Source of the DNA: a bacterium
GTDB taxonomy: Bacteria > Lernaellota > Lernaellaia > JACKCT01
Assembly (NCBI GenBank): GCA_019912885.1
Contig: JAIOHV010000064.1
Span: 1-35,903 of the forward strand
Reading direction: 5' to 3'
DNA length: 35,903 nucleotides
The position numbers and the translations under genes are program-made. The notes under the pieces were generated by a model, which was not told the DNA's origin, ran no database searches, and worked only from the letters and a program-made list of their open reading frames with translations. Below are positions 9,511-18,317 of this stretch, one piece after another (position 1 is the stretch's first letter; each line of letters opens with the position of its first letter).

Positions 9511-10035
9511 TTACGACTCGATGGAAGCCGCCGTCCGCTCGGTTCGCGAACGCAACGACTCGGTTGTCATGGTGACGCTCGTCATCGCCGGCAATTCGCA
9601 CGGCGCCTGAACCATGTCCCTCAAACTGATGCGCGAAAGCGCTTCCTCGACCACGTGGTTGATGCGCTGCCAATTTCCGCGCACCTGGCAGACATCCGCG
9701 TTGTCGCAGCAGCCGGCCATGCCTTCCTCGTCCACGACGACGCACTCCGTGATGGCGATCGGACCCTCGAGCGCGCGGACCACCTCGGCCACGTTGATCT
9801 GGCCCGCGGGTTTGGAAAGGCGATAGCCGCCCTTGGCGCCGCGCTGCGAAAGCAACAGGCCGTCGCGAGCCAGCAGCTTCAGAATCTTGCTCACCATCGG
9901 CACGGGCAGGTACGTCGCGGATGCGAGGTCCTTCGCGTTGTGCGTCTCGGGGTTGCTTGAATCGGCCGCGCCGTCCGACGCCATGTGCGTCAGAAGCACG
10001 ATCCCGTAGTCCGTCAATCGGCTGATGCGAATCAT
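9511..10035 (-). CDS. Rrf2-family Fe-S responsive regulator of the SUF operon
   Basis: This 174-residue Rrf2/IscR-type DNA-binding repressor opens with the winged helix [19 protein letters not shown]. The recognition region is [17 protein letters not shown], followed by the wing [11 protein letters not shown]. Cys98, Cys109, Cys110 and Cys116 form the cluster-binding region. Such regulators sense cellular Fe-S status through their own cluster and control suf transcription. It resembles the SUF-specific regulator subgroup. Being the first gene behind the promoter, and with an inverted repeat over the predicted start site, it very likely represses itself and the operon. About 30 residues after the last cluster Cys are Ser/Thr-rich and of unclear role. 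Confidence 0.92.
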   Translation of the reverse strand: MIRISRLTDYGIVLLTHMASDGAADSSNPETHNAKDLASATYLPVPMVSKILKLLARDGLLLSQRGAKGGYRLSKPAGQINVAEVVRALEGPIAITECVVVDEEGMAGCCDNADVCQVRGNWQRINHVVEEALSRISLRDMVQAPCELPAMTSVTMTTESLRSRTERTAASIES

Positions 10036-10086
10036 TCTCGTGTTTCCCCGGCTCCGCCGAATGGTAACCCGGCGCCCCGCGAATAT

Positions 10087-10103
10087 AGGACCGAAATTGT
10101 CCT
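10087..10103 (-). promoter_or_regulatory. Putative Rrf2 operator, AGGAC-N7-GTCCT
   Basis: A perfect 5-bp inverted repeat, AGGAC and GTCCT, flanks seven AT-leaning bases, as in IscR/Rrf2-type sites (inference from the general layout). It begins seven bases downstream of the -10 box and covers the likely transcription start, a repressor position. It lies 52 bases upstream of the regulator's start codon. Confidence 0.7.
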
Positions 10104-10109
10104 GAATGA

Positions 10110-10138
10110 ATCCTAGGTACCTGGGCGCTTCGTGTCAA
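10110..10138 (-). promoter_or_regulatory. SUF operon promoter
   Basis: On the minus strand a perfect TTGACA (10138-10133) is followed after exactly 17 bases by TAGGAT (10115-10110), four of six matches to TATAAT. Its position just ahead of the operator and regulator gene makes it the best promoter in the window. Confidence 0.75.
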
Positions 10139-10441
10139 GCCGGTTGTTTTGGGTTTTCGGGGCGGAAAGGGCGGGTCGGCGGGCTTCCGGAGCGATTTTG
10201 AGACGCGGTCGCGACTCGTGGCTCCATGCGGAAGGGCTTTATGCCCCATTGAACCCGCGAGGCGCAAGGGGGTCCGAGTGTGTGTCCATACAGGTTCGCG
10301 GATTATTCGGCGCGATCCCGGATATCGAAGCGAATCGTGGCGAGTCGTGCGCGGAAAGGTATATTGCGATACCCTTCCCGGCGCGCGAGAAAAGCGCTTG
10401 AATAGCCGGTCCGCCCATCCGGCGGATTTTTCAATCGACGA
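10139..10441. other. Divergent intergenic region between SUF and Bat operons
   Basis: About 300 bases with no supported gene. Open frames here lack a convincing ribosome binding site or family. The region must hold the Bat operon promoter, but I see no good -35/-10 pair; TATATT at 10360-10365 has no matching -35. The only strong structure is the hairpin at 10410-10431. Confidence 0.5.
10410..10431 (+). terminator. Terminator-like hairpin just before the Bat operon
   Basis: TCCGCC (10410-10415) pairs with GGCGGA (10421-10426) around CATCC, followed by five T. It ends about ten bases before the first Bat-operon ATG, with no evident gene to terminate. It could act as a leader attenuator or be fortuitous. 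Confidence 0.4.
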
Positions 10442-11458
10442 ATGATGGTATTGCCTCGAAAATTTCCCATATTTCGCAGGGTTAGGCGCCTTGCACGGAT
10501 TACGGCGGCGATTCTTGGCGCGCTTTTCGCGATTGCCGCCGCCACGTCCGCCGGGGCGGACGATGCCCCGGCGGTTTTGACGCTCGAGAGCGCGCTCGAA
10601 ACCGCCGAGATCACCGTCGGCGACCCGGCGGCTTACCGGCTCACCGTGACGTGGGATCCGGCCATCTCCCCTCAGGATCCGCGTCTGGAGGAAAACCTCG
10701 GCGATCTGGTCATCCGCGACCGCAAGGCCGGCAAAACGGAAAAACTTCCGGACGGGCGGATGCGCCGCACCGATACCTTCGTCATCACCTCCTACAACGT
10801 CGGCGAGCACCAGGTTCCGCCGCCCCTTGTCGCGTTCACGAACGCGGCGGGCGAGCGGGAGATCGCCGCCGGCGAGCCGGTCACGATCAACGTGCGTTCC
10901 GTCGCGCCGGAAGACGCCGGGCAAATCCGCGACATCAAGCCGCCCCGTGCCCTGCCACGCGATCTGACGCGGCCGATCATCTCGATCCTGGCGGCGATCG
11001 CGGCGCTCGTCGCGCTCGCTTACGTCATCCGGCGCATTCTGGCGCGGCGGCGCGCCAAATCGGCGCCCGCGCCGGCGCTTTCGCCTCACGAGGTCGCGCT
11101 TGCGCGCATCGACGCCGCGGCGCGCCTTCCCCGTTCGACGCACGACGAGATGAAGTCGTTTTATTCCGAGCTCGCCGACGCGCTGCGCGATTTTCTCGAC
11201 GCGCGCTTTTTCGTGCCGGCGCCGCTTCTCACCACAAGCCAGCTTCGCGCGCATCTGCGCGACGCGCCCGCCGCGTGGATGCCGCCGCCCGATGACGTGC
11301 TCGCACTTTTTGATCGCGCCGATTTCGTGAAGTTTGCCAAGTTCGATCCGGACGAGGCGGACATCGACGCGGACATCGCCGGCGCGCGGCGCTTTGTCGC
11401 CGCCGCGACGCCCCGTCCCGCGCCCGCGGACGAGACGGCGAAGGAGACGGCGGCATGA
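10442..11458 (+). CDS. Bat-operon membrane protein, DUF4381/BatD-like
   Basis: This 338-residue protein has a signal peptide (hydrophobic [15 protein letters not shown], ending near ATSAGA). A periplasmic beta-sandwich region at about 35-165 resembles the immunoglobulin-like domains of BatD. One transmembrane helix lies at about 180-196 ([18 protein letters not shown]), and the cytoplasmic tail is about 140 residues. The tail has the [21 protein letters not shown] pattern seen in DUF4381-type proteins of MoxR/Bat operons. It is probably part of a membrane complex with the VWA proteins. Two ATGs stand side by side (10442, 10445) without a clear ribosome binding site. Its stop overlaps batA by four bases (ATGA). 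Confidence 0.7.
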   Translation: MMVLPRKFPIFRRVRRLARITAAILGALFAIAAATSAGADDAPAVLTLESALETAEITVGDPAAYRLTVTWDPAISPQDPRLEENLGDLVIRDRKAGKTEKLPDGRMRRTDTFVITSYNVGEHQVPPPLVAFTNAAGEREIAAGEPVTINVRSVAPEDAGQIRDIKPPRALPRDLTRPIISILAAIAALVALAYVIRRILARRRAKSAPAPALSPHEVALARIDAAARLPRSTHDEMKSFYSELADALRDFLDARFFVPAPLLTTSQLRAHLRDAPAAWMPPPDDVLALFDRADFVKFAKFDPDEADIDADIAGARRFVAAATPRPAPADETAKETAA

Positions 11459-12450
11459 GCTTCCGCTTCGCCTTCCCGTTGGCGTTCGCGCTCATCGTGC
11501 TTGTCGCCGCGCTCGCGTGGTGGCGCATCGCGCGCGAGGGGCGGACCATCGCACCGGTGCGCGCGGCGGGCCGCGAGCTCTGGCGCGGCGTGCGGCCGAG
11601 CTGGCGGGTCCGGCTGCGTCATTTGCCGCTGGCGCTGCGCCTTGGTGCGCTCGCACTTTTTGTCGCCGTGCTCGCACGGCCACAGGCGGGGCGCACCTAC
11701 GACGTCACGGAAGGCGAGGGCATCGACATCATCGTCGCGCTCGATATTTCCGGCTCGATGGCCGCGCGCGATTTCGAGCCGAACGACCGCCTGTTCGTCG
11801 CCAAAAAGACGATCGAGCATTTCATCGCCGGGCGAAAGGTCGATCGCATCGGCCTCGTGCTCTTTGCCGGCCAGGCGTTCACGCAGACGCCGCTGACTCT
11901 CGACTACGGCATCGTGCAGCAGTTCCTGGATCGCGCGAAGATCGGGACAATCGAGGATGGCACGGCGATCGGCATGGCGATCGTCACGGCCACGAACCGC
12001 CTGCGCGACTCGGAAGCCAAGAGCAAGGTGGCGATCCTCATCACCGACGGCGACAACAACGCGGGCCGCGTCGATCCGGCGACGGCCGCAAAGCTCGCGG
12101 CGGGCGTCGGCGTGCGCGTGCATACCATCGGCGTCGGGTCCGACGGCCCGGCGTACGTGCCGGTGCACGATCCGCTTTTGGGCACGCGCCTCGTGAGGCA
12201 ATACTTCCGCCTGGACGAGGAAACGCTGAAGACGATCGCCGACACGACCGGCGGGGAGTATTTCCGCGCCACGGACGCGCGGAGCCTGCAACGCGTGTTC
12301 AAGGCGATCGACGATATGGAAACGAGCCCGTATGAGGTGAAGACGTTCACCGATTACACCGAGCGCTTCGCCATGCCGCTTGCGCTCGCGCTGCTTCTGG
12401 CGACGGGCGACATCGTCCTTTCGCGCACGCTGTTCCGGAGGATTTTCTGA
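11455..12450 (+). CDS. batA: BatA-like VWA domain membrane protein
   Basis: This 331-residue protein has N-terminal hydrophobic segments at about 5-23 and 58-75, a VWA domain at about 88-280 and a C-terminal transmembrane helix near 305-325. The metal-ion-dependent adhesion site is complete: DISGS at 97-101, Thr170 in EDGTAIG, and TDGD at 197-200. Bat proteins were named for aerotolerance in Bacteroides and are thought to form an inner-membrane complex; the biochemical role is unsettled. Its ATG overlaps the previous stop, and its own stop shares one base with the batB ATG. Confidence 0.88.
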   Translation: MSFRFAFPLAFALIVLVAALAWWRIAREGRTIAPVRAAGRELWRGVRPSWRVRLRHLPLALRLGALALFVAVLARPQAGRTYDVTEGEGIDIIVALDISGSMAARDFEPNDRLFVAKKTIEHFIAGRKVDRIGLVLFAGQAFTQTPLTLDYGIVQQFLDRAKIGTIEDGTAIGMAIVTATNRLRDSEAKSKVAILITDGDNNAGRVDPATAAKLAAGVGVRVHTIGVGSDGPAYVPVHDPLLGTRLVRQYFRLDEETLKTIADTTGGEYFRATDARSLQRVFKAIDDMETSPYEVKTFTDYTERFAMPLALALLLATGDIVLSRTLFRRIF

Positions 12451-13496
12451 TGGAACTCGCGCGCCCCTTTGCGCTTGCGCTTCTCGCGCTGCTCGTGCCC
12501 TTCGTGTGGCTTTTGCGCCGCGAGGCGACGCGCCGGCACGCGCTTTTGGCGTCGTACGCCGACCCGGTCGTGTGGCGCGCGATCCGCCCGGAGCATGCCG
12601 CCAGGCGCGAACGCCACCGCGTGACACTCACGGCCCTCGCGCTCGGCCTTGGCCTGTTCGCGTTCGCGGGGCCACGTTGGGGCACCGTGTACGAGGACGC
12701 GAGCCGCCGCGGCATCGATGTCGTGGTTGGCGTGGATGTCTCCCGTTCGATGCTCGCCGAGGACTTCGCGCCCAATCGATTGCAGAAGGCCAAACATCAG
12801 CTCGACGCGCTGCTCGAAAAACTTCAGGGCGACCGCGTCGCGGTGATGGCGTTCGCCGGCGAGGCGTATCTGTATTGCCCGCTCACGCTCGACTATTCCG
12901 CCGCGCGGCTCTACCTCGGCATCCTCTCGCCCGACGCGATCCCCACGCCGGGCACGAACCTGGAGGACGCCATCCGAACCGGCGCGCGCGCGTTCGAATC
13001 CGCCGAACGCAAACACAAGGTGCTGCTGCTTCTGACCGACGGCGAAAATCTTCAGGGCAAGACTCTCGACGCCGCGCGCGACGCCGCGGCCGAGGGCGTG
13101 GTCATCTACGCGATCGGCATCGGATCGCCCGAGGGCGCGCCCATTCCGATTCGCGACGCGGCCGGCGAGGTGACCTACAAAAAGGACGCGAGCGGCAAGG
13201 TGGTGATGTCGAAGCTCGACGAGGACACGCTGAAAGCCGTCGCCGAGGCCAGCGGCGGCGCGTACTATCAATCGAGCTACGGCGAGATCGAGCTGGACTG
13301 GTTCCTCGAGGAAATCGCGCGCATGGAAAAGAAGGATCTGAAAAGCCAGGTGGTGACGCGCAAGAAGGACCGCTTCTGGCTGTTCGCGTTCGCGGCGTTC
13401 GCGCTGCTTTTGATCGAAGCCGCCCTGCCGGACGGCCCGCTGCCTCGCCTTTCGCGCCGCGCCGAACGGGCGCCGGACGAAAAGGAGGCCGCGTGA
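12450..13496 (+). CDS. batB: BatB-like VWA domain membrane protein
   Basis: This 348-residue protein shares the BatA layout: helices at about 5-22 and 58-74, a VWA domain at about 88-300 and a C-terminal helix at about 310-325 (WLFAFAAFALLLIEAAL). The metal site is intact as DVSRS (96-100), Thr169 in PGTNLED and TDGEN (196-200). The paralogous pair batA-batB is the hallmark of this operon type. The TGATG junction with batA and the GTGA junction with batC imply strictly coupled translation. Confidence 0.88.
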   Translation: MELARPFALALLALLVPFVWLLRREATRRHALLASYADPVVWRAIRPEHAARRERHRVTLTALALGLGLFAFAGPRWGTVYEDASRRGIDVVVGVDVSRSMLAEDFAPNRLQKAKHQLDALLEKLQGDRVAVMAFAGEAYLYCPLTLDYSAARLYLGILSPDAIPTPGTNLEDAIRTGARAFESAERKHKVLLLLTDGENLQGKTLDAARDAAAEGVVIYAIGIGSPEGAPIPIRDAAGEVTYKKDASGKVVMSKLDEDTLKAVAEASGGAYYQSSYGEIELDWFLEEIARMEKKDLKSQVVTRKKDRFWLFAFAAFALLLIEAALPDGPLPRLSRRAERAPDEKEAA

Positions 13497-14404
13497 AACG
13501 CCTTGCGGCCATCGGTGTTGGCATCGCCGCGCTGGCATCGTGCGGATTCCTGGATTTCGTCTTCGATCAGGCCGCCGACGGAAACGCGGCGTTCAAAAAA
13601 GGTATGTTCGATCAGGCCGTCAAGCACTACACCGAGGCGCAGGTGCACGCGCCGGACGACCCCGTTCTCGACCTCAACCTGGGCGACGCGCTCTACAAGC
13701 AGGGCAGCTACGAAGAGGCGCTGAAGGCGTTCGAGAAAGCGCGCAAATCGGACGATCCGTCGCTGGCCGCCGACGCGCATTACAACGCGGGAAACGCGCA
13801 CTTCCAGATGCAAAAGTACGACGAGGCGATCGCGGAATACACCGAAACGCTGAAACTGCGCCCGGATGACGAGGACGCGAAATACAATCTGGAACTCGCG
13901 CGCCGCCTTCTCGCCCAGCGCGAGGAGCAGGAATCGCAAGACGGCGATCAACAGCAGGACGAAAAGCAGAAGCAGGACCAACAGCAGCAGGACGAGAGCG
14001 AAAGCGAAGACGACTCGGAAAAAGAAGGCGACGAGAACGAGCAGGAAGGCGAATCGGAAAACGAAAAGGATGGCGAGCCGACGCCGTCGCCCGAAGACGG
14101 CGAACACGGTGAAGAAGACGGCGAACAGGACCCCCAACCGACGCCCGCGCCGTCGCCCGACCCCGAAGACAGCCCGACGCCTTCGGCTGCGCCAGGCAGC
14201 GAGGAGGAATCCAAAACCGGCGAGGACGACAAGGATGCGGCGGCCGCGCAAAGCGCCGAGGAACGGGAGATGGCCGAGGCGCCCGAGCTGACGCCCGAAC
14301 AGGCCGCGCGCATCCTCGATTCGCTCAAGCGCGACGAGCTCGAGGAACTGGCGCGGCAGCTTTTCCCGTCGTCCGGCGTGCCGCGTACGGATCAGGACTG
14401 GTGA
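13493..14404 (+). CDS. batC: BatC-like TPR lipoprotein with acidic tail
   Basis: This 303-residue protein starts with GTG at 13493, behind AAAGGAGG, overlapping the batB stop. A short signal peptide ends at the lipobox ALASC, so it is probably lipid-anchored. About three TPR repeats fill residues 28-135 (for example AAFKKGMFDQAVKHYTEA, NLGDALYKQGSYEEALKAF, NAGNAHFQMQKYDEAIAEY). Then comes about 110 residues of low-complexity Gln/Glu/Asp/Ser/Pro sequence and a final helical segment (ELTPEQAARILDSLKRDELE). TPRs suggest a protein-binding scaffold for the VWA partners. The acidic linker may be a flexible spacer. Family assignment rests on TPRs plus position. Confidence 0.82.
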   Translation: MKRLAAIGVGIAALASCGFLDFVFDQAADGNAAFKKGMFDQAVKHYTEAQVHAPDDPVLDLNLGDALYKQGSYEEALKAFEKARKSDDPSLAADAHYNAGNAHFQMQKYDEAIAEYTETLKLRPDDEDAKYNLELARRLLAQREEQESQDGDQQQDEKQKQDQQQQDESESEDDSEKEGDENEQEGESENEKDGEPTPSPEDGEHGEEDGEQDPQPTPAPSPDPEDSPTPSAAPGSEEESKTGEDDKDAAAAQSAEEREMAEAPELTPEQAARILDSLKRDELEELARQLFPSSGVPRTDQDW

Positions 14405-16236
14405 GACGCACGATCCCTCATCGCGCGCCGCGATTCGTCGCGGCTCTTCTCGCGTTGATGGCGCTCGTCTTCGCAGCGTCGTCGACGCAAGCGGCGGACG
14501 ATGTGCGCGTGTCGCTTGCGGTGTCGCCCAAATCCGTCGCGATCGGCGACGAGATCACCGCCGAGGTCAGCGTCGAGGGCGCGGGATTTCGCGCGCCGTC
14601 GCCGAATCTGCCGAACAATCCCGCGTTCGAGGTGACGGGCACCTCGAGCGGGCAGTCGATTTCCATCGTCAACGGCCGCACGTCCGCGAGCCGCACCATG
14701 ACGATCCACATGACCGCGGTGAAACCCGGCACGGCAACGATCGGCCCCGCGACGGTGACGATCGGCGGCAAGGAATATCGCAGCGAGACGGTCGAGGTGC
14801 GCGTCACCGGCGCCGCGCTCGTGCCGGCACGCCCGCCCGACGCGCCAACCGAGCCGCGCGACGACGCCGTGTTCATCGACGTGCGCGTGAGCGATACGGA
14901 CGTCTATCCCGGCCAGGAGGTGCTCGTCTCGTACGATCTCTACGTCCGCGACAGACTGACGAGCGCCGACGCCGTCGCCGAACCCACCTTTCCCGGCGCG
15001 ATCCCGCACCGCATCGCCGGCGGCGGGCGCCTGAATTTCATGTCGACCACCGTCGGCGGCAAGGAATATCTCGTGTCGCCGCTCGCGCGCTACGCCGTGT
15101 ATCCCGTCGCGCCCGGCGAGGTGACGATCGACCCGTTCCGCCTGAACGTCGTCGTCGAAGAGCCGCGCTCAAGTCGGCGGCGCGGCCGCGATCCATTCTT
15201 CGAAGGCTTTCTGTTCGGGCGCTCGGTGCGCAAGGCGGTCGCGAGCGACACCGTCGTCCTGACGGTCAAACCGCTTCCGGCAAGCGGGCGGCCGAAGGAT
15301 TTTCCGGGCAACGTCGGCGATTTCACCCTGAAGACGCACGCAGACCGCACGAGCGTGCGCGTCGGCGAACCTGTCACGCTGACCGTGAACGTCGAAGGGC
15401 ACGGCAACACCGAGGCGCTCGCGCCGCCTGCGATCGCCGCGCCGGAATCCGTCCGCCAGTTTTCGCAGACGAGCCGCGACGAGTCGGTGCCGAGCTTTGA
15501 CACCATGAAGTCCGCGCGCGCATTCGAGACGATCTTCGTGCCAAGCGAGGCCGGTGATTTCGCGCTCGGCCCGGTGGAGCTGCCGGTCTTCAACCCCAGG
15601 ACCAAACGATACGAAACGCTGCGCGCCGCGCCCATCGATATAAACGTCGCGCCCGGCGCGCGCGCCGATATGGAACGGCCCGCGACCCCGCTTGAAATCG
15701 ACGCGGCGGCCGACGGCTTGCGGACGATCAAGCCGGACACCAGGCGCCTTGCCGAGGCCTCGCCGGCGCCGTGGCGCCGCCCGTGGTTCTGGCTTCTCGT
15801 CGCCGCGTCGCCGGCGCTGTTTGCCGCGCGCGTGCGTAATACCGCGCGCCGCGAGCATCTGGCGCAAAACGTCGCGCTCGCGCGCCGCATGCGCGCAAGC
15901 AAGGAAGCCGAACGCCGCCTTTCCGCGGCAAGGAGCGCCATCGACGGGCCGGCGGGCGCTTTCGGCAAGGAACTCTACGACGCGGTCATGCGATTTGTCG
16001 CCGATCACCGGAACGTGGAAGCCGCTTCGCTCACCGCGTCCGCCGCGCGCGAGGCGCTGGCGAGGCTCGGCGCCGCGGACGAGGACGAGAGCGAACTCGG
16101 AGAATTGCTGCGCGTTTTTGACCTCATCCGCTTTGGCGGTGTCGATCCCGCGCACAACGAGCGGCGCGATCTTTGGGAGCGCACCGCCGCGTTCATCGAC
16201 CGCGTCAACAAACGGCTTCCCGGAGGTCAAAGGTGA
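14401..16236 (+). CDS. batD: BatD-like secreted membrane protein
   Basis: This 611-residue protein begins at GTG 14401, inside a GTGA overlap with batC. A signal peptide (ALLALMALVFAASSTQA) leads into a long periplasmic region of repeated immunoglobulin-like beta domains at about 35-440, typical of BatD/oxygen-tolerance proteins. SVSPKSVAIGDEI-type and TSVRVGEPVTLTVNVEG strands mark two repeats. One transmembrane helix lies near 460-478 (PWFWLLVAASPALFAARV). A cytoplasmic helical tail of about 130 residues follows. It likely scaffolds the complex outside the membrane. Confidence 0.86.
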   Translation: MRRTIPHRAPRFVAALLALMALVFAASSTQAADDVRVSLAVSPKSVAIGDEITAEVSVEGAGFRAPSPNLPNNPAFEVTGTSSGQSISIVNGRTSASRTMTIHMTAVKPGTATIGPATVTIGGKEYRSETVEVRVTGAALVPARPPDAPTEPRDDAVFIDVRVSDTDVYPGQEVLVSYDLYVRDRLTSADAVAEPTFPGAIPHRIAGGGRLNFMSTTVGGKEYLVSPLARYAVYPVAPGEVTIDPFRLNVVVEEPRSSRRRGRDPFFEGFLFGRSVRKAVASDTVVLTVKPLPASGRPKDFPGNVGDFTLKTHADRTSVRVGEPVTLTVNVEGHGNTEALAPPAIAAPESVRQFSQTSRDESVPSFDTMKSARAFETIFVPSEAGDFALGPVELPVFNPRTKRYETLRAAPIDINVAPGARADMERPATPLEIDAAADGLRTIKPDTRRLAEASPAPWRRPWFWLLVAASPALFAARVRNTARREHLAQNVALARRMRASKEAERRLSAARSAIDGPAGAFGKELYDAVMRFVADHRNVEAASLTASAAREALARLGAADEDESELGELLRVFDLIRFGGVDPAHNERRDLWERTAAFIDRVNKRLPGGQR

Positions 16237-17009
16237 CAAGAGTGCGCGCCATCGCCGTCGCCGTCCTGGCCATCGGTCTTTTCGCATGTACCATCGCCCG
16301 CGCCTCGGGCGAAGGCGCAGCGATGCTCTACAACCAGGGCAACGCGGCGTACGCGGCCGGCGATATCGACGGCGCGATCGAACGATACGAACAGGCGCGA
16401 AAGCAAGGCTCCGACGATCCGCGCCTTTTTTACAACCTCGGCGTCGCCCACATGAAAAACGGCGAGCTCGGGCAGGCGATCCGCTATTTCGCGATGGCCA
16501 GGCGCCGCGCGCCGCGCGATGGCGACGCGACGCACAACCTCGAATTTGCCCGCGAGCGCATCGCCGACAAGTTGCCCGACGAAGATCGCTCGATCGCGGT
16601 CCGCGTGACGCGCCTGCCGCTGACCGCGTTCACGGAGGGCGAACTGGCGCTCGCGTTCGCGCTCCTTTGGACCGCGGGTTTCGCGGTGCTGGCCTTCGCA
16701 TGGCCACGGCGGCACGGCGAAAAAATGCGCCGCGCCATCCGCGCGTCCATCGCCGGCGTGGCGCTTTCGCTTCTGATCGCCGGCTACGCCGTTTCGCACG
16801 CGGTGGACACGGCGCGCTCGCGCGCGGTCGTCGGCATCGACGAGTTGGCGGTGCGCAGCGGTCCTTCCGTCGATGACCCGACGCTCTTCACGATCCACGA
16901 GGGCCTGACGCTCGTCGTGCGCGAGGTGCGCGGCACGTGGTCGCTTGTCGCCGCGCCGACGGGCGCTTCCGGCTGGGTGCCGAACGAGACGCTGCTGCCG
17001 ATCGGGTGA
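16233..17009 (+). CDS. batE: BatE-like TPR and SH3-domain protein
   Basis: This 258-residue protein starts at GTG 16233, behind GGAGGT, overlapping batD by four bases. A signal sequence (VAVLAIGLFACTIARA) contains a Cys that could be a lipobox. Two TPR repeats lie at about 26-100 (LYNQGNAAYAAGDIDGAIERY, NLGVAHMKNGELGQAIRYF). Two hydrophobic segments follow at about 138-158 and 172-190. A C-terminal bacterial SH3 domain at about 198-256 has ELAVRSGPS and GASGWVPNETLLPI. The order TPR, two helices, SH3 is the BatE layout. It closes the operon, and a heptamer repeat begins within a few bases of its stop. Confidence 0.84.
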   Translation: MTRVRAIAVAVLAIGLFACTIARASGEGAAMLYNQGNAAYAAGDIDGAIERYEQARKQGSDDPRLFYNLGVAHMKNGELGQAIRYFAMARRRAPRDGDATHNLEFARERIADKLPDEDRSIAVRVTRLPLTAFTEGELALAFALLWTAGFAVLAFAWPRRHGEKMRRAIRASIAGVALSLLIAGYAVSHAVDTARSRAVVGIDELAVRSGPSVDDPTLFTIHEGLTLVVREVRGTWSLVAAPTGASGWVPNETLLPIG

Positions 17010-17013
17010 ATTC

Positions 17014-17048
17014 GGATTGCGGATTTCGGATTCCGGATTGCGGATCGG
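17014..17048 (+). repeat. GGATTNC heptamer array, 5 units
   Basis: Five 7-bp units of the form GGATTNC (the last diverged) begin four bases after the batE TGA. The 7-bp period is exact. Confidence 0.85.
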
Positions 17049-17065
17049 AATCGCCATCGACGGTA

Positions 17066-17093
17066 CACGGAGGGCACGGAGGAAACACGGAGG
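17066..17093 (+). repeat. CACGGAGG triplicate repeat
   Basis: Three exact CACGGAGG copies start at 17066, 17075 and 17086, spaced 9 and 11 bases apart, between the heptamer array and the GTCCAT array. Confidence 0.7.
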
Positions 17094-17106
17094 ACGCGGG
17101 GGTTAT

Positions 17107-17160
17107 GTCCATCGAGTCCATTCGGTCCATTCGGTCCATTCGGTCCATGGCGTCCATCGC
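17107..17160 (+). repeat. GTCCATNNN nonamer array, 6 units
   Basis: Six perfect-period 9-bp units begin with GTCCAT; three in a row are GTCCATTCG. The array ends 32 bases before mutM. Confidence 0.92.
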
Positions 17161-17192
17161 CGTTTGCGCCGCGCGCGTGATACCTTCCTGCC

Positions 17193-17972
17193 ATGCCGGA
17201 ACTCCCCGATGTCGAAATCGAGCGGCGCTATCTGGAAAAGCACGTCGTCGGCAAGACGATCCGCGCGGTGCACATCCACAACGCGAAGGTCGTCGCGGGA
17301 TCAACACAAGCGCTGCGTAACGCGGGTAAGAACCAGAAGGTGCTTGGCACGGCGCGGCGCGGAAAGCACCTGACGGCGCGGCTCGCGAGCGGCAAGTGCC
17401 TCACGTTTCACTTCGGCATGACGGGCACATTCGATTTGCGCGCGACAAACGACGACACGCCCAAGCACGCGCGCGTCTCGTATGAGCTGTCGGGCGGCAA
17501 GACGCTCGATTTCGTTTGCCCGCGCATGTTCGGCCGCGTGGGCGTGGCGGACGACGGGGAGGATTTCTTTCGCGAAAAGAACCTTGGACCCGACGCGCTC
17601 GATGTCGGCGCCGCGGAATTACGCGACATGCTCGCCGGGCGCAAGACCGCGATCAAGGCGGCGCTTTTGGATCAGTCGATGATGGCCGGCATCGGCAACA
17701 TCTATGCGGACGAGGCGCTGCTGCACGCGGGCATCGATCCGCGAAAAGGTGCGCACAAGCTGACACCCGATGCGGCGACCGAGTTGCACCGGCAGATTCT
17801 TCTCGTGCTGAAAACCGCGATCAAGCGCGGCGCCGATCCGTCGAAGATGCCGAAAACGTGGCTGACGCCGCGCCGCAAGTCCGGCGCCGCATGCCCGCGC
17901 TGCGACGGCAAGATCAAAAAGACGAAGGTCGGCGGTCGGTCGACGTATTACTGCCCGGCGTGCCAGAGGTGA
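17193..17972 (+). CDS. mutM: Formamidopyrimidine-DNA glycosylase (Fpg/MutM)
   Basis: This 259-residue base-excision repair enzyme removes oxidised purines such as 8-oxoguanine and nicks the abasic site. It opens with MPELPDVE, where the Pro after Met is the catalytic nucleophile and the next Glu is also conserved. A conserved Lys lies in RRGKHL near 58. The helix-two-turn-helix has GIGNIYADEALL at about 166-177. The C-terminal zinc finger is CPRC then CPAC near 236-257. The ATG is fixed by the need for Pro at position 2. It stands alone after repeat-rich DNA, followed by hicBA. Confidence 0.96.
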   Translation: MPELPDVEIERRYLEKHVVGKTIRAVHIHNAKVVAGSTQALRNAGKNQKVLGTARRGKHLTARLASGKCLTFHFGMTGTFDLRATNDDTPKHARVSYELSGGKTLDFVCPRMFGRVGVADDGEDFFREKNLGPDALDVGAAELRDMLAGRKTAIKAALLDQSMMAGIGNIYADEALLHAGIDPRKGAHKLTPDAATELHRQILLVLKTAIKRGADPSKMPKTWLTPRRKSGAACPRCDGKIKKTKVGGRSTYYCPACQR

Positions 17973-18038
17973 TGCCGTCCGTTGCGGCGATTGACGCGAG
18001 GAGGTTTTGCAGCGGAAAATGCATATTGAGGTGAAACC

Positions 18039-18317
18039 ATGAGCGCCGTGCCGGAAAAATTGATCGCCAAGAACCTCACGTACACGATTCTGATTCACCC
18101 TGCCGAAGAAGGCGGTTATTGGGTTTCGGTGCCCGCCTTGCCGGGTTGCTTTACAATCGGCGAGACGATCGACGAGGCCCGAGAGAATGCGACCGAGGCG
18201 ATCCTTTGCCACGTCAAAGGCCTGATCAAGGATGGCGATGAAGTTCCGACCGAGGAAACACCACCTCAAATTTCACGCGTCGAAGTGACGATCTCGAATT
18301 TTCCCGCCGACGCGTGA
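18039..18317 (+). CDS. hicB: HicB-family antitoxin
   Basis: This 92-residue protein has the HicB partial RNase H-like fold: YTILIHPAEEGGYWVSVPALPGCFTIGET-type sequence at about 14-45, then DEARENATEAILCHV. No separate DNA-binding domain is evident after residue 75, so it is the short form. It should bind and neutralise HicA encoded next. ATG 18039 has GAGG seven bases upstream. The order is hicB then hicA, the reverse of the commonest order but well known. The pair looks less GC-rich than the flanking genes. Confidence 0.9.
   Translation: MSAVPEKLIAKNLTYTILIHPAEEGGYWVSVPALPGCFTIGETIDEARENATEAILCHVKGLIKDGDEVPTEETPPQISRVEVTISNFPADA

Noticed and set aside
10358-10374. GGTAT-N6-ATACC inverted repeat in the Bat upstream region considered as an operator.
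   Set aside because: Arms are only 5 bp, no promoter pair lies with it, and no second copy was seen.
10149-10445. 98-codon frame in the SUF-Bat spacer.
   Set aside because: Arg/Gly/Ser-rich, no ribosome site and overlapping a hairpin and the next start; not supported as coding.
9494-11254. Very long minus-strand extension of the sufB frame (over 1000 codons in total).
   Set aside because: It crosses the regulator, the promoter and the first Bat gene, is Arg-rich shadow sequence, and the family start with a ribosome site is at 9493.
17107-17160. GTCCAT array considered as a CRISPR array.
   Set aside because: Units are only 9 bp with 3 variable bases, far shorter than CRISPR repeats and spacers, and no cas gene is present.
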